Positions 59,377 through 64,000 of a stretch of 64,000 nucleotides of DNA are shown one piece after another. Each line of letters begins with the position of its first letter. Positions within the stretch are counted from its first letter, which is position 1. Source of the DNA: Odontocerum albicorne. Lineage: Eukaryota; Arthropoda; Insecta; Trichoptera; Odontoceridae. The DNA lies in contig OX463863.1 in the NCBI GenBank assembly GCA_949825065.1, positions 17,221,240 to 17,285,239 of the forward strand, in the 5' to 3' direction. A program made the translations under genes and the position numbers. The notes below the pieces were generated by a model. That model did no database searches and had not been told where the DNA came from. It saw only the letters and a list, made by a program, of their open reading frames with translations.

Positions 59377-59507
59377 ATTAAAAAAGAAACTTCTGAGAAA
59401 AATCTGAACAGACTTCCAATTCAAAATTGTGGGATTGCAACAGTTAACTAATTTCTGAGTACATTTCTTTACTGAATGTACCACAAGATGGCTGGACCGT
59501 AACATCT
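59377..59507 (-). pseudogene. Orphan exon B copy (right arm)
   Basis: It matches 5190-5320, with the acceptor TTTTTCGCAG, ACG at the Met position and the same early stop. Confidence 0.7.
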
Positions 59508-59753
59508 GCGAAAAAGACATAAAAGATCAAATCTACTGAAGTAATCAAACAAAAACAGATCCGTGAGACTCTCGCGCAGTAGAAGTGAAACTTCTTAGCT
59601 CCTAGGAAAAGTTGATTTTATGCATGGCATTTTTTTTCATTTCTTCACGATTTTTTTTTAGTATTATGAAATGGTTATGTGAAATTCAATTCCGGAAAAT
59701 CTCTTTTAATAAAATAAAAAATATATTTATTTTTAATAATAAATAATTATATA

Positions 59754-59755
59754 AT
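59754..59755. other. Helitron empty site
   Basis: The A|T junction joins sequence matching the left flank (to 5565) and the right flank (from 9119) of the Helitron, with nothing between. Confidence 0.85.
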
Positions 59756-60500
59756 AAATAATAATTTTAATAATAGTATAATGCACTTAATAATATTAAA
59801 TCTATATTTTTTAATATGTAACATATATATTTTTATGTTATTATTAATTATTTATATTTTAATAATATCTGTATTATTATAATTATATATTTAATATAAA
59901 TTATATATTTAATAAATATTGAAATAAATATTAAATCAAATAAAACAATTTAATATATTATAAAATAAAATTAATAATTATATTAGTATACAAGTAATAT
60001 GTAACAAAAATATATATATTTTTATTCTTAATAATAATTTAAATAATAATATAAAAATAATATGATTATAATAATAACTAATTATTAATATTAAAATAAT
60101 TAATAATAGTTTTTTAATAAATTCAAATTTTAATAAGAATAAATAATAATTTAATAATAATATAATACACCGTTTCACTTTTCGTGACATTCAGGCCAAT
60201 TTGCTTTACCACGCCTATAGAAGTTTCACTTCAAAAAATGATACGAGTATATGGAACACGTATTGTCATTTTTCTAAAGTTTGTTTCTAAATTTGTTGTG
60301 TTTACATGTGTATGTACATACACACATAAACACCCATTTAAACACGTGTTTACATGTACATACACACATATGTTATATATACAAACATATACACATATGT
60401 GTAGATAAAGGTATACGTGAACGCATACGTATTATACTCATACGTATATATGTACGTATAAATACGTACCATATATGATACATATACATACAGGGTGTCT
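59755..60500. repeat. AT-rich and TACATA-rich repeats (right arm)
   Basis: Counterpart of 9119-9880; no gene. Confidence 0.65.
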
Positions 60501-60930
60501 TGTATCTCGATGTTAAGCCAGTATCAAGGATAAAGCCAGCTTATGACGGTTCAGAGTTAAAAGAAAATCTTGCAAAAACCTAATACTTTTCGAGTTATAG
60601 GAATTTTTTTGAAAATTGTGAAAGTAGCTACTCTACGCCAAATGTTTATATGCAGTGACGACAAATTGCAATATTTTATGACTTTCATGGTTGTATCGCA
60701 ATCCTAGATAGCCCTGCTATTAGTCGGAGTCCGATATAAAACAAAAAAAAAACTGCATGTTCGAAAAAAAAATAGTTTTTGTTCGATCATAAAAATTAAT
60801 ATTTTTTATCAGCTAACTTAAACTCGTCATACTGTAAAAATAATGTGCTACGCTAATCTGGCAAGTTACATCAAAAGATGGCCTGTTTAGTCAGGATTTA
60901 AAAATGGTACCATACATACCTACTACTCTT
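60501..60930. other. No gene; unclassified repeat
   Basis: Starts with the CAGCTTATGACGGTTCAGAG segment and then runs through sequence absent from the tandem copies but inverted at 54503-54945. Confidence 0.45.
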
Positions 60931-60977
60931 TTAAAAATAATAAAATAAAATAAACAACCTGTCTACATATACATACA

Positions 60978-61850
60978 TATCATCATCATCACCATCATTG
61001 TAAACCAGGGTCGATCCACTGCTGGATGAAGGTCTCCTCAAGTTGACTCCAAATAGTTCGGTTTTTTGCCTCCTTGACGTTAGTGTCTCCTTGACGAACT
61101 CCCTTACCGATTCGGAAGGTTTCCGAGGATTTGTGGAGATGTATTTTTGCTGTTGCATCCTTACAGATGTTATTAAACAACTGAATGTATGATCTATCAA
61201 TGCCTTGTGTCTTTAGAGCTTCTAGTATGGCAGCTTTTTTGACTGAGTCAAATGCCTTTTCGTAGTCCATAAAGGCTAGGCACAGAGGGAGTTCATAATC
61301 CTCACATCGTTCTATTATTTCCCGCAGCACCTGAATATGATCCATGGTACTAAAACCCTTCCTGAATCTAGCTTGTTCTCGTGGTTGGTTCGTGTCAAAA
61401 AGTACTCGAGAGTCGGTTAGTTAAGATCTTGGTAAAAATGTTGTATAGGGTAAGTAGCATGCTAATTGGAGGGTAGTTCTTACGGTAGTTCTTAGTGACA
61501 TCTGCCAATTCCTATTGTTGGTGCTGAAGATTATTTGGGTTTCGTGAGAATATAATGATATTGTCTACAAATATCAAATGGCTCAGGTATTTTCCATCAA
61601 TCGCCAGGTCTTTATTGCTCCATTCCAGTTTACTAAAGACGTATTCAAGAGGAGTTGAGAATTATTTTGGGGAAATAGTTTCTCCTTGATAAACTCCTTT
61701 ACAAATTTGAAAGGTTTCGGAAAATTTGTGGAGATGTATTTTTACTGTTGCACAAAGGAGCATGGGAAGATGCATGTTGGTTTATACTAAAAGAGACCGT
61801 AAACGAAACACCTGGATTCGCAACAAAACAAAGATAGAATACGTATCAAA
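60978..61850 (-). pseudogene. Rearranged RTE-like reverse transcriptase (right arm)
   Basis: Minus-strand counterpart of 53830-54502 with the same GDT-to-C-terminus deletion and the CATCATCATC tail at 60980. It is longer at its 5' side: about 234 extra bases (61610-61840) hold further RTE sequence before the IDGKYLSHLIFVDN box, so the left arm arose from it, or from a common form, by deletion. Confidence 0.75.
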
Positions 61851-62014
61851 TTGTGCAAGAAAATGAAGTGGCAATGAGCAGGACACATAGCCAGAATGTC
61901 AGATTCCCGATAGGTACCAGAAATAATCAAATAGTAGCCAAGAGGCATAAAAAGGCCCAGAAGAAGACCGAAGGTACACTGGATGTACGAAATCAGGAAG
62001 CATAGCAGCATCAC

Positions 62015-62715
62015 ATGGCATCAGTCACTCGTCGAAAATTATCATGCAGTAGCAGTTCAGTTGCAGCTGATACAGGTCAAACAACACCTGTCATAGTCAA
62101 GGGAAAGACAATAGAGAAGGTTTTTTATTATGTATATCTGGGACATACAACAAGACTGGGTAAGGAGAATCAAGATGCTGAAATTGAGACAAGACGAGGT
62201 CAAGCCTGGGCTGCATTTGGAAAGCTGTCCTTTGTTCTAAAATTTCCAAAATACGCAAGACATATTAAAAAATCCGTATTCGACTCCTGTGTCCTTCCAT
62301 TGCTTACATATGGGCTGGAAACATCGGTGCTGAATAAACAGATTATGCACAAGCTCATGGTGACGCAGAGGGCCGAGGAGAGAAGAATATTAAGTATATC
62401 TCTGAGCGATAGGAGAACCAATGAATGGATAAGGCAGCAGACCAAAGTAGCTGATGTTAACGAAAGAGTCGTCATTCAGAAGTGGAACTGGGCGGGACAC
62501 ATTGCCAGATGTACAGATGATAGATGGACTCAGAGAGTGCTTGAGTGGCGCCCAAGATAGGGAAGAAGAAGTGTGGGCCGTCCACAGACACGGTGGTCAG
62601 ACCGCATTAGAAGAGTGGCCGGGAGCAACTGGAAACGATGTGCCCAGGAAAGAGAGGAATGGAGGAAGAGAGGGAGGCCTATGTTCAACTTTGGACGGAG
62701 ACGGGCTGATGATGA
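62015..62715 (+). pseudogene. RTE-like C-terminal end (right arm)
   Basis: Counterpart of 10079-10779 with the same stop after EWRPR and a 3-base insertion near 62665. It ends in TGATGATGATG. Confidence 0.85.
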
Positions 62716-62794
62716 TGAGCAGTTCTTTGTGCTCCTGCAAAAGTATTATAATCAATTACATGAGGCTGTATTTCTCCTTCAATTGGTGCATTGG

Positions 62795-64000
62795 TAATAT
62801 GTTAGATGAACAACATGGATTCAGAGCTAAATGCTCAATAGAGACGAATGTATCGGACGTATGCGTCATCATAAAACAATTGTGTATTTTATTTCTTAAT
62901 TGTTTTCTTGTTTGATGTATAATATTTGTATGTGTGTAGATATGTATGTTAGTTACAATTTGATGTTATTTGGTATTTTGTATGCGATATATTTGTTTGT
63001 TGGGGTCCGTTTGGTGTCACGACCGCAAAGGAAATGTGACTTGTGCGCGGTCACCTTTAGACTATATCGCTGGCTGGCCGGCCTCTGCATGCGCAAAACT
63101 CCCGAAAATGGTGGTATTTAGTGAGTTGTGAGCGCATGCAGTGGCGGAAAATGTCTCTTGCGATGAGCGATCGGCCGCACATAAGAAGCGCCAAAGACCA
63201 AATAAAGCAATCTCAGTTCACTCCACCTACCGACTTTTACTTGAAACCAGCTACTACTTGCCTAAGAGGAATCTCTTCACCCTGCTACCTTTTCACTGAG
63301 CTACGCCTCTGAACGTGACCCTAGCATTGCGCAGTAGTCATCCACCTATGTTACAGTTCTTTGTACCGGTGCCGTACAACGAATTTGATAACATTCACCA
63401 ACTGTGCAGCTAAATCACTAGATAAAAAAAACACAACTAGACTGTGCATATAGTGACATTGCAAAAGGATTTGACAAAGTTGATCATGAAACACTTCTTC
63501 AAAAATTGGAAAATTGTAATTTACCACTTTTAAAATTATTAGCTAATTATTTTCGAAATGGAAAACAGTTTGTCTCTTATGGGGTATTAACATCTGATCA
63601 GTTCCATGTTAACTCAGGTATTCCCCAGGGATCAAATCTAGGGCCGATGCTTTACTTATTTTCATTAATGATGTGGAACAAAAGTATACCTCACTAAAAA
63701 GTTTTTCTATTTGCGGATGACCTTAAATTGTTCCTCAAATATCAAGCATTGATGACTGAAGGAAACTCCAGGATGTCATCAATAATATATGAGTATATGA
63801 ATGGAACATTCGTAACAAACTCTTCTTTAACATATCAAAATGTTGTTTTACACATCATTAGAGAGTGGAAGATCTCTTCAATCTCTTTTGGTTCACTTTT
63901 TTGTTTGCTCAGGGGTAATCTAGTTAACCCATCCATCCTGAATAGTCTCAGTTTGTATGTTCCGGATATTTATTTGAGAAAACGCACCTATAGATTGTTC
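62795..64000 (+). pseudogene. Jockey/CR1-like LINE (right arm), cut by window end
   Basis: Counterpart of 10859-12090. The pieces are less eroded than in copies 1 and 2: FADDLKLF is retained at about 63710-63735, and LLKLLANYFRNGKQFVSYGV reads through where the others have a stop. The possible solo LTR (about 63000-63410) is present here too, so it is older than the copies. Confidence 0.8.

Larger units (their letters stand above)
58640..64000 (+). repeat. Right arm of large inverted repeat (runs to window edge)
   Basis: The arm is inverted relative to 52690-56905. Compared with the tandem unit it equals about 4440-5565 joined to 9119-9975, then 1.3 kb absent from copies 1 and 2 (60600-61925), then the counterpart of 9990-12064. 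It carries no Helitron. Confidence 0.8.

Overview
This window is repeat-rich eukaryotic DNA, most likely from an insect. It is AT-rich and has GT-AG introns, a long C2H2 zinc-finger exon with TGEKPY-type linkers, and remnants of hAT, mariner, Tigger/pogo, Helitron, RTE-like and Jockey/CR1-like elements. The species and order cannot be told from the sequence. There are no bacterial features, tRNA/rRNA genes or CRISPR arrays that I can support.

Layout: (1) 1-1138 is the 3' part of a broken hAT transposon. (2) About 2.5-25.1 kb and about 26.2-48.8 kb are two almost identical head-to-tail copies of one segment, with an offset of 23,721-23,722 bp. Both are bordered by diverged copies of a mariner + unknown + Tigger-end block (A near 1.26-2.5 kb, B near 24.76-26.2 kb, C near 48.48-49.88 kb). 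(3) 49.9-52.6 kb holds a minus-strand Jockey/CR1-like LINE with a second, polyadenylated LINE fragment nested in it. (4) 52.7-64.0 kb is a large imperfect inverted repeat (left arm about 52.69-56.9 kb, right arm about 58.64 kb to the window edge) around a truncated Tigger copy. It is built from the same sequences as the first 12 kb of the tandem unit but lacks the Helitron.

The only gene with intact reading frames is a minus-strand, multi-exon C2H2 zinc-finger gene, present twice (15583-19621 and 39305-43343). I model three coding exons: A (acidic N-terminus with VKEE and IKQE), B (related acidic exon) and C (25 finger units, 22 of them canonical). The phases agree (1 and 1), giving about 849 residues. 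Its family has decayed nearby: eroded finger arrays lie at 14.66-15.09 and 23.83-24.18 kb, and orphan copies of exon B without fingers lie at 5.2, 12.4, 56.0 and 59.4 kb. The locus therefore reads as a decaying tandem zinc-finger cluster, heavily invaded by transposons and then copied by a recent 23.7-kb duplication, or duplicated falsely in the assembly.

Everything else is transposon-derived or unassigned. Short open frames in those parts are treated as pseudogene fragments or as chance.
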